64,000 nt of DNA, from positions 1 to 64,000 of IMG/VR virus record IMGVR_UViG_3300020197_000017; one strand, given 5' to 3'. A program made the translations under genes and the position numbers. Within the stretch, counting starts at the first letter, position 1. Every line of letters begins with the position of its first letter. The DNA is from a virus. This document shows positions 34,558-42,524 of the stretch, piece by piece. The notes below the pieces were generated by a model. That model did not search any database. It worked only from the letters and a program-made list of their open reading frames with translations, and was not told the DNA's origin.

Positions 34558-35751
34558 TCAGAAGGCCTGCGCCACGCCGTGGAAGCGGTACAGCGCCTCG
34601 ATCAGCTCGTCCTCGATGCCAGCGAGTCCGATGGTCGCCGCCGCCTTATCCTTGCCGTTGCCCAGGACCAGGCCGCTGTACGAGTAGGAGTTCGCGTTCT
34701 TGTCGATGATGTCCGCGTCCACGCACAGGCGCAGCAGGAGCTCGCCCATGTCGATGTCGCCGCGCCCGAACACGTAGTTGTACTGCCCGGTGTGCCCCTC
34801 GTGACCGCCCGCCTTCTGCTTGGTGATCTCCCACCTGATCGTCTTGCCGATGCGCTCCTTGTCCTCGTCACTCCCGCGAGTGACCCAGCCGGTGCGCGCG
34901 ATCTCGACCGTGAGGAAGCGTGCGTGCTTGAGCGCCCACCCACCGCTCTCGTGCGTCTGCTTCTCGAAGGGCTGCGCCTTCATCTTGTCGCGGACCTGGT
35001 TGATGCCGACGAAGCAGGTGAGGTTCGGGTTCCCCTTACCGTCCGCGCTGAAGGCCGCCGTGAGCTTGCGCATCAGCTTCGTGTTGAGCCCCGCGGGACC
35101 GCCTACGCGGCTGTCCTTGTCGAAGCCCTGCTCCTCCTCGGCGTCGGTCAGGATGGCGCCGAACGAGTCGAGCGCGACGATGTTGAAGTCGCCGCTGCCC
35201 ACGAGCTCCACTGCGATCTCGAAGGACTCCTCGGCCGTGCTGGGCGGCACGACCACGAAGGTGCCGATCTGCTCCTGCATCGCGGCACGCTCGTCCGCGG
35301 TGAGCGACGGTTTCCGCAGCCTCAGGCGGCGCTCGTTCTCCTTCTCGATCTCCGCCCCGGAGAGTGCGACCTTCACGCCACAGAGCTGCCCCTGCGTCTT
35401 GTCGTAGGGCAGCTCGGTACCGATGACCGCGATCGCGCAGTCCGCCCCGTAGAGACGCTGCTGGTTGCGGATGAGACGGTTGAGGAGGAAGTTCTTCCCC
35501 TCGCCCGGCTTGCCCACGAGCATCGTCATGCCGCCGGCAGGGGCACCTCCCCCGGTTCGAATGTCTAGGTCTGGGATGCCGAAGGGCAGGCGGCGCATCG
35601 CCCACGGCATCGTGTACTCGTCGCCCATCATCACGTGACCGGGGTACTTCCCCTTGAGCGTGGCGACGAGGCTGCGGAGCCGCGTCTCCTTCTCGGACAT
35701 CGGCGCCGGCAGCACGGGCCCGTCAGCGTCGGTGGTCTTGCGTCGCGCCAT
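34558..35751 (-). CDS. recA: RecA-like recombinase
   Basis: This 397-residue ATPase has the RecA core. Walker A is at residues 80-87 (GKPGEGKN), Walker B is around 190-200 (FNIVALDSFGAIL), and the L2-region-like motif is INQVRDKM followed by GGWALKHARFLTVEIAR. That last element matches the 'iNQiR.k....GG.aLkfyas.rl.i.r' element of RecA. It would form filaments on ssDNA and promote strand exchange. An oddity is Asn87 where Ser or Thr normally contacts the Mg-nucleotide. The N-terminal ~50 residues are longer than usual. It starts inside the 3' end of a zinc-ribbon gene, with purine-rich GGAGAAGAGGG upstream. Confidence 0.85.
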   Translation of the reverse strand: MARRKTTDADGPVLPAPMSEKETRLRSLVATLKGKYPGHVMMGDEYTMPWAMRRLPFGIPDLDIRTGGGAPAGGMTMLVGKPGEGKNFLLNRLIRNQQRLYGADCAIAVIGTELPYDKTQGQLCGVKVALSGAEIEKENERRLRLRKPSLTADERAAMQEQIGTFVVVPPSTAEESFEIAVELVGSGDFNIVALDSFGAILTDAEEEQGFDKDSRVGGPAGLNTKLMRKLTAAFSADGKGNPNLTCFVGINQVRDKMKAQPFEKQTHESGGWALKHARFLTVEIARTGWVTRGSDEDKERIGKTIRWEITKQKAGGHEGHTGQYNYVFGRGDIDMGELLLRLCVDADIIDKNANSYSYSGLVLGNGKDKAAATIGLAGIEDELIEALYRFHGVAQAF

Positions 35752-35905
35752 CCCTCTTCTCCCACGGCTCGGTGCCGCACTGGGGGCAGTGCGGGGTGAG
35801 TCCGTTGTAGTTGACCTTGTTGGAGCCGCACTGGGGGCAGGGGCGCCCCTTCAGGTTGGCGATCTTCTCGTTCTCGTCGTCGAGGACGACACCGTACTTG
35901 TCCAC
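35723..35905 (-). CDS. Small zinc-ribbon protein, 60 aa
   Basis: GTG 35905 has a strong AGGAGG site at optimal distance. The product contains two C-x2-C pairs, CPQCGSNKVNYNG and CPQCGTEPW, a classical zinc ribbon of rubredoxin-knuckle type. The remainder is charged. It overlaps the recombinase start by 29 bases, so the two are probably co-translated. Such mini-ribbons often bind nucleic acid or act as adaptors. No further function can be assigned. Confidence 0.75.
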   Translation of the reverse strand: MDKYGVVLDDENEKIANLKGRPCPQCGSNKVNYNGLTPHCPQCGTEPWEKRDGATQDHRR

Positions 35906-35932
35906 ACGAACCTCCTGCGGCGTGTGAGTACA

Positions 35933-36247
35933 CTAACCCGATCGGAGCACGTCCGTGAGCTTTCGACGCAAGGACCTTACCGGACGGATCGACAGGATGA
36001 TCCTCGGTACTGGTGCGTAGGAGGTCTCTTGCGGATCCAGGAGTCCCGGCCCCTTCTTCTTGACGGCGCGGCGGTAGGTACGCACCGACGGTACGACGCG
36101 GAAGAGGCCGCGGAACACGACCTCCCCCTGCTGCAGGAGCTCGCCCTCGACAAGCTGCTCGAGCTCGTCGAGGACGTGCGCCACCACGCCCGGGTGGTAG
36201 CCCGTGCGCTTCGCGATGGCGTCGCGCATCTTGGCCCGGGTCAGCAT
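35933..36247 (-). CDS. HU/IHF-like DNA-binding protein
   Basis: This 104-residue protein matches the HU fold order. The first helices are TRAKMRDAIAKRTGYHPGVV, compared with 'kteLi.aia.ktgls...a', followed by VLDELEQLVEGELLQQGEVV. The first beta strand is FRGLFRVVPS, replacing the usual 'l.gFGtFev'. The arm region has a basic stretch RTYRRAVKKKGPG. HU-type proteins bend DNA and help replication or packaging. The usual G-F-G-x-F is altered to R-G-L-F and the C-terminal tail is longer than standard (HU is about 90 residues). It begins directly after the MazG-like gene's TAG. Confidence 0.72.
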   Translation of the reverse strand: MLTRAKMRDAIAKRTGYHPGVVAHVLDELEQLVEGELLQQGEVVFRGLFRVVPSVRTYRRAVKKKGPGLLDPQETSYAPVPRIILSIRPVRSLRRKLTDVLRSG

Positions 36248-36883
36248 CTACTTGTCGTCGGCGCGTTCGAGCACCCGGCGCTCTTCTTCCAGGTCGCGCT
36301 GGTCGAAGCGAACACCGTCGTACTTCTCCGGGAAGCGCACACGCAGCTTCGCGATGTTCCGCCGCATCACCTGCAGGGGGTCGATCTCGACGGCCTCGCA
36401 GAGCGTGCACGCCTCGTCGTACACGTCGAACAGGCGCTGCGCGACGTCCTCCGGCTTCGGCGGCTTGGCGTGGATCGCGTCCCGGCGGACCAGGTCGCCC
36501 CACTCGCAGATGGCCGCGATGAGCGGCTCCCCGGTGCGCGCCTCGTTCCGCATGAACGACGTCGAGGGTGCGCGTGCGGGCATGCTGGTGAACCCGCATG
36601 CCCGCATCGCGACGGCCCAGTACCAGAAGACGTCGCCGACCTCCTCGGCGACGTTCACCCAGTCGCACTTCCGCAGGGCGGCCTGCAGCTCCACGATCTC
36701 GGTCATCATCCCGAGCGCGCTGTGGAGCAGGCGCATCTTCAACTCGCCGGTGATGCCGGGGAAGCTCGCGAGGGCGAACCTGTGGTCGCCGGATACGTAC
36801 ACCTCCTGCCTCACCTCGAAGTGCGGTACCTTCTCGGTCCGCACGGCCGCGTCGATGTACTCGACGGTATCGCTGTTGATCAC
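36248..36883 (-). CDS. MazG-like nucleotide pyrophosphohydrolase
   Basis: GTG 36883 lies in a GTGA overlap and follows GAGGAG; a longer frame to 36982 runs through the upstream gene. The 211-residue product holds the MazG-type helical metal site: LLHSALGMMTEIVELQAALR supplies the E-x2-E part and NVAEEVGDVFWYWAVAMRAC supplies the E-x2-D part. Near the C-terminus is NIAKLRVRFPEKYDG, then FDQRDLEEERRVLE, an ending typical of phage MazG-like proteins. The enzymes split (d)NTPs or alarmones to monophosphates. In phages they may tune nucleotide pools or host starvation signalling. The insertion between the halves is longer than in the minimal family. Confidence 0.78.
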   Translation of the reverse strand: MINSDTVEYIDAAVRTEKVPHFEVRQEVYVSGDHRFALASFPGITGELKMRLLHSALGMMTEIVELQAALRKCDWVNVAEEVGDVFWYWAVAMRACGFTSMPARAPSTSFMRNEARTGEPLIAAICEWGDLVRRDAIHAKPPKPEDVAQRLFDVYDEACTLCEAVEIDPLQVMRRNIAKLRVRFPEKYDGVRFDQRDLEEERRVLERADDK

Positions 36884-37572
36884 GGCTTCTCCTCGGGAGG
36901 GGTGTAGGGGACGTAGTTGTCGCGGTAGGACCGCGGGTCCGGACCGCGGCCACACAGGTGCTCGAACATCTGCTCGTACCAACGAGCCTTCATCTCGTCC
37001 TCGTCCGCCGGACCCTTCAGCCCCTTGCGGTCGCGGTACTTGAAGGCACAGGATGCGCAGTGGACCGCGAACGCGGCGTCCGCCACGCTGCAGCCCGTGG
37101 CCAGGGCGTCCGCGAGCCAGTCACTGGCCTGATCACGGATGCGGTCGATCGTCTCCCGCCCGGCGGCGCTGTAGCGCGTCGGCGCCACGTTGAAGCCGGT
37201 GTTGTCGTCGCCGCTCGCCGGGCTTCCGACGCGAACGAACGCCTCACCCGCGTTCTGCGAGATGACCTGCTGCGGCACCGCAGGCTGCTTGAAGTCCTCG
37301 AAGGACTCCATCCCCTCCCACGTGTGGACCCGGGCCCGCTTCTTTCCCGTCGGGGTCGGCGTGTCCCCGACGTAGACGATCTCCTGCTCCTGCTGGAGGC
37401 GCATGGAGTCGGAGGGGAGGCGGACCTCCACCTCCTCTTCCTTCGCGGGGTCCAGGTGCTTCAACGTGAAGCAGAGCCGCACGTTCTTGATGCCGGTGCG
37501 TGCGTCGCCGCTCATCATCATCTCGTCCGCGAACCCCTCGTACGGAGCCCACTCCTTGTGCTCTGCCATCAT
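36880..37572 (-). CDS. Unknown replication-block protein, 230 aa
   Basis: The start is one of two ATGs (ATGATG) overlapping the DNA polymerase stop, so it is translationally coupled to polymerase. The first ~100 residues are beta-rich and charged (NVRLCFTLKHLDPAKEEEVE). A middle segment has Pro/Gly/Asn-rich loops. The last ~100 residues are helical with several Cys (HCASCAFKYRDRKG) and a Trp/Tyr-rich ending. No family recognised. Operon position suggests a polymerase or nucleotide-related accessory. Confidence 0.7.
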   Translation of the reverse strand: MMAEHKEWAPYEGFADEMMMSGDARTGIKNVRLCFTLKHLDPAKEEEVEVRLPSDSMRLQQEQEIVYVGDTPTPTGKKRARVHTWEGMESFEDFKQPAVPQQVISQNAGEAFVRVGSPASGDDNTGFNVAPTRYSAAGRETIDRIRDQASDWLADALATGCSVADAAFAVHCASCAFKYRDRKGLKGPADEDEMKARWYEQMFEHLCGRGPDPRSYRDNYVPYTPPEEKP

Positions 37573-40091
37573 CCCTTCCCTTCGCCCCAGTTCGGGGCGT
37601 CCTTGACGTCCACGAGGATGGGGACCCGCATGTTGAACGGGTTCTCCATCAGCTTCTTGATCCTCGACTTCGCCGAGGCCACGACCTCTGGGATGTCCGG
37701 GACCTCCCAGATCAGCTCGTCGTGCACCTGCATGAGCATGCGCGCTCCGAGCTGGCGCAACTCCACGTCGCCCTCGCACCGGTCCATGGCCTCATTGCAG
37801 ATGTCCGCCGCGGAGCCCTGGATGCGGCTGTTCGGCGCCTGCCGCTCCGCCTGGGCCTTGCGCTGCCTGTCGTTCGAGATAATGTCCGGTAGGCGGCGCG
37901 GATGTCCGAGCACCGTGTAGACCACCAGGTCCTGCTCGCACTGGCCCCGCGTCTCCTCGATGAAGCGACCGACTCCTGGGAAGATCTCCCAGAGGTAGCG
38001 GTCGATCAGGTCCTGCGCCTCCGGGCAGGTGTCGCGAGGGGGCTGACCCTTCTTGCCCGGACGCTTCACGATGGGCAGGCCGAGCTGCATGCCCAGTTTC
38101 AGCGCGCCGATGCCGTACACGATACCGAAGCCGGTACCCTTGAGCGCCTTTCGGGCGTCAACGAGCAGCTCCTCGCGTGCGGTCAGCTTGTAGCCCTCCT
38201 TGTCCTCAGCGTCCTTGGCGGCCTTGGCCTCCTCGTACGTGATGCCCTTCGGCAGCCCGGCGGCGCCCAGCATGGAGGCGAGCGCCACGGTCTTGCAGTG
38301 CAGGTCCTGCTTCGACCGAATCGCCTCGATCATCGCGTCGTCCTTACTGAAGTGCGCGAGGATGCACATCTCCAGCTGCTTGAAGTCGGCGACGATCAGC
38401 CGCATCGGGAAGTCCGGATCGAGGTCCGGAGGCTCGACGTTCCGCAAGTGCGGCAGGCAGATGTCCGGAGACACGTCGCCCCAGCGCCCGGCGATGAACA
38501 GCCGGCGGATGAGCTTGCCCCACTTGCCCTTCGCCGGGATGTTCTGGAGGTTCGGGTCGTTCGACGAGAGTCGCCAGGTACGCGCGCCGCCGGCGTTCAG
38601 CGAGGTGTGGATGCGCTGGAGGCGGTCGACCCACTGGGGCAGCCCCTCCATGTAGTCGCTGGCGAGCTTGCGGAACTGCCGGTGCTCGCGGATGAGGATC
38701 GACAGCGGGTGTCCCTTGCCCGCGAGCTCCTCCAGCACCTCCTTGTCGGTGCTGGGCGTCTTGTTGGCGGCCGTCGAGCCCTTCGTGTACTTCTTGGGCG
38801 GGTCCCCGAACGGGTCGAACCAGCGCCCCTGGGAGTCCTGCTCGAACAGCTTCGAGAGCAGCTGGTCCGTGCTGCGTGGGTTGAACGACAGGTCCCCCGT
38901 CTCCTTCACGATCGCGCGCTCGATGCGGTCCAGCTCCTTCTGCATGTCCACGGCGTACGCGTGGGTCTGCTCGACGTCGATCCTGAAGCCTCGACGTTCG
39001 AGGTTCCAGAGGATCTGGGAGAAGCGGGTGCGTCGCTCCTCGTAGTGGTCGAGCAGGTAGACGGGGTCTGCCCTCCCGGCGGCCACATCTTCCGTGATCA
39101 TCGCCATGTCCTCACCGGCGAGGAGCTCGCGCATGCGATCGACCAGCTGGTGTGAACCCCAGGCGTCGAGGCTGGCGTAGTCGGCGGTGCTCTCCCGCAG
39201 CATCTCGACAGGGTCCCCAGAGATGCCGGTCTGCGCGAGCAGGTGGTCGTGCACGCGCTGGGTCACCTCGCGCAGGTTGTCGTCGTCCTCCGTGAGCGGA
39301 ACGAGGGCCTTCCGCTCCTTCGAGGGCCACTCACCCGCATTGCCCAGCAGCTCCATGAACTCGGAGACGTAACGGTGGGCACCCGAGTGCGACTCGACGA
39401 GTCCGTGCTCCTCGGCGATGCTGACGACCTGCCGTGGCGTGAGCGTGCACGTCCGCGCCTTCAGTGACAGGTGGAGGCGCTTCAGGTCGTTGAGCACCGC
39501 GGGGTCGCCCTCGACTCGCTTCAGGCGGAGGAGGACATCACGGGCCCACGCCTGCGCCGCCGCGCGCTCGCCCTCGTAGTCGTTCAGCTCGAGGATGTCG
39601 TGGATCTCGCACAGGGTCCGGACTTCTTCGTCCTTACCGCCGGCGCTTCCGAACACCTCCTTGAACGGGGTCATGCGGAGGCCGAGGTACTCGTGCGCGC
39701 ACGACTTCAAGCCGTGGTTGCCCTGGCGGTTCTCGTCGATGCAGAAGTCCATGTCGATGGTATCGACGATGTGCCCGCGCAGGCGGATGCCGTGGTTGGC
39801 GAGCAGGTGTTGGTCGTACTGCGAGTTCGACAGGCGCTTCTCGATGGACTCGTCCTCGAGCAGCTCTGCGAACACGGGCAGCAGTCGGACGGGAGCGCAG
39901 ATGCGCGCCTCCCTGACTGCGAGCGAAAAGAATCGGATGCGGTCGCGCACGATGTCGAGCCCAGTGGTCTCGGTGTCAACACCGAGCCCCTGGTAGCGGC
40001 CTTCGCTCTCGAAGAGCGCACGCCACTGCTGGGCTTCCCGTACTGTGGAGGTGTACACAGGCACCGGGGTGCGCACGATGCGAAAGCTCAT
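37569..40091 (-). CDS. polA: Family A (PolA-type) replicative DNA polymerase with 3'-5' exonuclease
   Basis: This 840-residue enzyme starts with an exonuclease domain: Asp39 and Glu41 in GVDTETTGL (Exo I), and YASLDAWGSHQLVDRM as a later Exo-type motif. Polymerase motif A is around Asp569 (IVADFKQLEM, in place of DYSQIE). Motif B, the O-helix, holds Phe655 and Tyr659 (GFGIVYG). Motif C is H790-D791-E792 (MQVHDELIW). No 5'-3' exonuclease domain is present. A large helical and acidic insertion occupies about residues 150-290. It would copy the phage genome together with the neighbouring primase, helicase and zinc-ribbon protein. Its upstream region holds a long hairpin and its stop is coupled to the next gene. 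Confidence 0.92.
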   Translation of the reverse strand: MSFRIVRTPVPVYTSTVREAQQWRALFESEGRYQGLGVDTETTGLDIVRDRIRFFSLAVREARICAPVRLLPVFAELLEDESIEKRLSNSQYDQHLLANHGIRLRGHIVDTIDMDFCIDENRQGNHGLKSCAHEYLGLRMTPFKEVFGSAGGKDEEVRTLCEIHDILELNDYEGERAAAQAWARDVLLRLKRVEGDPAVLNDLKRLHLSLKARTCTLTPRQVVSIAEEHGLVESHSGAHRYVSEFMELLGNAGEWPSKERKALVPLTEDDDNLREVTQRVHDHLLAQTGISGDPVEMLRESTADYASLDAWGSHQLVDRMRELLAGEDMAMITEDVAAGRADPVYLLDHYEERRTRFSQILWNLERRGFRIDVEQTHAYAVDMQKELDRIERAIVKETGDLSFNPRSTDQLLSKLFEQDSQGRWFDPFGDPPKKYTKGSTAANKTPSTDKEVLEELAGKGHPLSILIREHRQFRKLASDYMEGLPQWVDRLQRIHTSLNAGGARTWRLSSNDPNLQNIPAKGKWGKLIRRLFIAGRWGDVSPDICLPHLRNVEPPDLDPDFPMRLIVADFKQLEMCILAHFSKDDAMIEAIRSKQDLHCKTVALASMLGAAGLPKGITYEEAKAAKDAEDKEGYKLTAREELLVDARKALKGTGFGIVYGIGALKLGMQLGLPIVKRPGKKGQPPRDTCPEAQDLIDRYLWEIFPGVGRFIEETRGQCEQDLVVYTVLGHPRRLPDIISNDRQRKAQAERQAPNSRIQGSAADICNEAMDRCEGDVELRQLGARMLMQVHDELIWEVPDIPEVVASAKSRIKKLMENPFNMRVPILVDVKDAPNWGEGKG

Positions 40092-40129
40092 GCGGTCTTA
40101 CCTCGTGGAAGTGTGGGGCTTATGGCACG
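40092..40129 (-). promoter_or_regulatory. Possible promoter in front of DNA polymerase
   Basis: Read leftward, the interval after the hairpin contains CCATAAG, similar to a -10 hexamer and AT-rich for this genome. GAGGTAAG follows as the ribosome site just before the polymerase ATG. No convincing -35 was found. A promoter here would let polymerase be expressed separately from the upstream genes. Confidence 0.3.
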
Positions 40130-40166
40130 CGCAGGGGCGTGGTGCATGTCACACCACGCCCCTGCG
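40130..40166 (-). terminator. Long perfect hairpin between zinc-ribbon gene and polymerase
   Basis: A 15-bp perfect stem (containing GCAGGGGCGTGGTG and its complement) with a 7-base loop begins seven bases after the stop of the 448-residue gene. No T-run follows on the leftward strand, so it may be a factor-dependent or partial terminator, an attenuator, or an RNA-stabilising or processing hairpin. Confidence 0.6.
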
Positions 40167-40172
40167 GCTCAC

Positions 40173-41519
40173 CTACTCGCGGACGCGGCGCCGGCGCGGC
40201 GGCTCGTCGTCCTCGTCACGGCCGCGGCCGCGCGGCTCGTCCTCGGGCACGTCCTCGTCATCACGGTCACGGCCCCGACCGCGCGGCGCGTCCTCGTAGT
40301 CGTGGTTCCGTCCACGACCCCGCGGCTCCTCGTCCTCCTCGGACTTGCCGCCGTAGCGCTTGTACTTGCCCGGTCCCGCGGTGCTCGGGAACGGGTTCTT
40401 ACACCCGAGCTTGTCCGCAATCCAGTCGTTGTCGTGGGGCGCATGGACCTTCTCGAAGTCCCACTGCGCCAGGGCGTTCTTGCGGATGTCCCCGTCCTCG
40501 GTGAACACCCAGTTCCCGGTTCCCTCGTCGAGCTTCGGGAAGTACTCCTTGCCGTCCTTCTCCCACTCGATCATGTACTCTCCGTTCGGGAGCTGGTACT
40601 GGTCGAGCGGCGTGATCTTCTTGATCACGATGTGGGAGTTGGTACCCTCACCCTCCTTGCGGATGGTGGCCACGACGTCGAAGGCCGTCAGCGGCTCCGG
40701 TCGCTTGCACCTGTTGCAGGAGTTCTCGGGCACGGGGATGCCTACGTGCTTGCACTTCTTGCAGCGGCTGCGCTCGACGGCGAAGGCCGCGATCTCCTTG
40801 CGGCCCATGTCGTCCTTCTCGACGTCGGCGAGCTCGGCGCCGCACTTCTCGCAGAAGAACGCCACCGGGCTGAGGTCACCGCCGCAGCGGCAGAACTTCC
40901 CGGCCTGCTCGTCGATCGCCGAGAGCTCGTCCCGGTGCCCGGAGCCGAGCTCGACGTATTTCTTCTGGAAGAAGCGGACGGTGCCCTCCTCGACGTACCG
41001 GTCGAGGTCCTTGAGGATGCGGTTGCGGTCGCTGGGCTTCTCGACCAGCTCCCAGACCAGCACGGGCTTGCCGCGCTTCTCGCCCTCCTCGTACTTCACG
41101 GTACGCCCGTCGCGCACGAGCGGGACCCGCTCGTAGAGGCCGAAGTGCAGGAGGCCGAAGGAGAAGGTGTTCTTGATGCTGATGCGCCCGTCGCCCTCGG
41201 CCTGGCGCTTGCAGTGCAGGCAATCCTTCTCGCCCGCGTCGATGTTGCACCGGCCGGTGTAGTAGGAGCCCTTGCCCTGGGGCTTGAGCTTCACCCCGTG
41301 CATCTTGCAGGTGTGGAAGTGGGCCAGGCCGACCTCGCCGGTCTCCTCGTCCACGTCCGCGGGATTCGGGTAGGCGCCGCGGGTGAGGAGTATGTCCTCG
41401 AAGTCGGCCTTGGGGATATCGTAGCGGTCCCGCCAGCTCCCCACCCAGCCATTGCCCTTGCCCTTCTGCTCACGGTTGATCACCGAGCGGCGCAGGCCGC
41501 TCACACGTTGAGTACTCAT
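40173..41519 (-). CDS. Zinc-ribbon protein with acidic PRGRGR tail; candidate ssDNA-binding protein, 448 aa
   Basis: Three Cys clusters are visible. The first is around residues 71-103 (Cys71, 91, 100, 103). The second is around 210-230 (FCRCGG and FFCEKCG). The third is around 250-275 (CKKCK and CNRCKRP). The rest is mixed alpha/beta with aromatic and Lys residues (TFSFGLLHFGLYERVPLVR). The last ~60 residues alternate acidic stretches with PRGRGR, ending in basic RRRRV. A long acidic, flexible end is common in phage ssDNA-binding proteins, and the gene lies between primase and polymerase. That role is therefore the best guess, but no OB-fold signature is certain. It starts inside the primase gene (50-base overlap), with GGAG nine bases before the ATG. 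Confidence 0.6.
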   Translation of the reverse strand: MSTQRVSGLRRSVINREQKGKGNGWVGSWRDRYDIPKADFEDILLTRGAYPNPADVDEETGEVGLAHFHTCKMHGVKLKPQGKGSYYTGRCNIDAGEKDCLHCKRQAEGDGRISIKNTFSFGLLHFGLYERVPLVRDGRTVKYEEGEKRGKPVLVWELVEKPSDRNRILKDLDRYVEEGTVRFFQKKYVELGSGHRDELSAIDEQAGKFCRCGGDLSPVAFFCEKCGAELADVEKDDMGRKEIAAFAVERSRCKKCKHVGIPVPENSCNRCKRPEPLTAFDVVATIRKEGEGTNSHIVIKKITPLDQYQLPNGEYMIEWEKDGKEYFPKLDEGTGNWVFTEDGDIRKNALAQWDFEKVHAPHDNDWIADKLGCKNPFPSTAGPGKYKRYGGKSEEDEEPRGRGRNHDYEDAPRGRGRDRDDEDVPEDEPRGRGRDEDDEPPRRRRVRE

Positions 41520-42519
41520 GGTACAGATGTCTCCACTGACGCATTGTTAGAGGCCGCCCGAGTGCCTCGTCGATTTCGGTCTTATTCAAGTCGTCGGGTT
41601 GCAACTTGAGTTCTGGACAGGGATAGCGCATGACCGTTACGTCCATCCCACGGAGCCTATAACCGATCTTGGACGTTCCTATACGCCCCCAACGGTCATT
41701 ATCGAGGCATAGAACCACGTTTGTTCCGAGACGCTCCAGGAACATTTGCTGCGTGTCGCTCATGCTCGTGCCCATCAGCGCCACCGTGTTGTAGTAGCCC
41801 TGCTGCACCAGCCAGAGGCACGCCTTGTAGCCCTCTGCGACGTAGATCGGACCAGGATCTTCCTGGCGGTGGTAGATGCCGGGGTAGACCTTCTCCCACC
41901 GCCAGAAGAAGCGCCTGTTGTTGATATGGTAGTTCTTGAATCCCATCTCCACGAGCTCCCGCTCGTAGACGCGGTATTTTCCACCTCCTCCAGGGTCGTT
42001 GGGTTTGCCGATGATCCCTGCGAGCGTACCGTGTAGGTCCCGCAAGACGTAGGTCGTCCGGCCTCGTTCGACGTCCACTCCGACGTCGTTGTCGACGAGC
42101 ACTGTCTCCTTGAACCCCGCATCCACCAGCTCCGACGGGACGTACTCAAAGAGACCGAGGATCTTCTCCGGTAGGGGGTAGCTGGTGATGAAGATGCCCC
42201 CACTCGAGATGCTGGTACGTTTCTTCTGGCTCGGTGCCACCAGGAACGGGCGTACCCGCTCCATGGTCCGGTCGATGTAGCTGTCCGACTTCTTGAGGCG
42301 CTTCAACAGTTGCGGAAGGCCACCGGCCCCGCAACCCGCGAAACAGTGCCACTGGCCGGTCTCCTCATTGAAGCTGAAGGAGGGTGATGAACGCCCCGGC
42401 TCCTCGCCGTGGATCGGACAGAACCCGATCCAGTTGCCCCCTGCTCCCTGTCGAAGCCCCGCAACGAATGTCGACGCGACTGAGATGACCGGCCCGCTGT
42501 TCTGGGCCTGTGCTGCCAT
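41470..42519 (-). CDS. dnaG: DnaG-type DNA primase
   Basis: This 349-residue enzyme has an N-terminal CHC2 zinc finger (Cys34, His37, Cys59, Cys63; FCPIHGEE and HCFAGCGAGG). The Toprim core has Glu229 in VAEGYKACLWLV and Asp273/Asp275 in LCLDND. It would lay RNA primers for the PolA-type polymerase and work with the DnaB-like helicase encoded just upstream. It lacks a long C-terminal helicase-binding domain, so it is shorter than bacterial DnaG (about 600 residues). Its last 50 bases overlap the start of the next gene. Codon use is a little less GC-biased than in neighbours. Confidence 0.88.
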   Translation of the reverse strand: MAAQAQNSGPVISVASTFVAGLRQGAGGNWIGFCPIHGEEPGRSSPSFSFNEETGQWHCFAGCGAGGLPQLLKRLKKSDSYIDRTMERVRPFLVAPSQKKRTSISSGGIFITSYPLPEKILGLFEYVPSELVDAGFKETVLVDNDVGVDVERGRTTYVLRDLHGTLAGIIGKPNDPGGGGKYRVYERELVEMGFKNYHINNRRFFWRWEKVYPGIYHRQEDPGPIYVAEGYKACLWLVQQGYYNTVALMGTSMSDTQQMFLERLGTNVVLCLDNDRWGRIGTSKIGYRLRGMDVTVMRYPCPELKLQPDDLNKTEIDEALGRPLTMRQWRHLYHEYSTCERPAPLGDQP

Positions 42520-42524
42520 GTTGT

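Noticed and set aside
39471-41609. 712-codon rightward frame opposite polymerase and zinc-ribbon genes
   Set aside because: The leftward strand carries polymerase exonuclease motifs and zinc clusters; the rightward frame is Leu/Val/Ala/Arg-rich without motifs.
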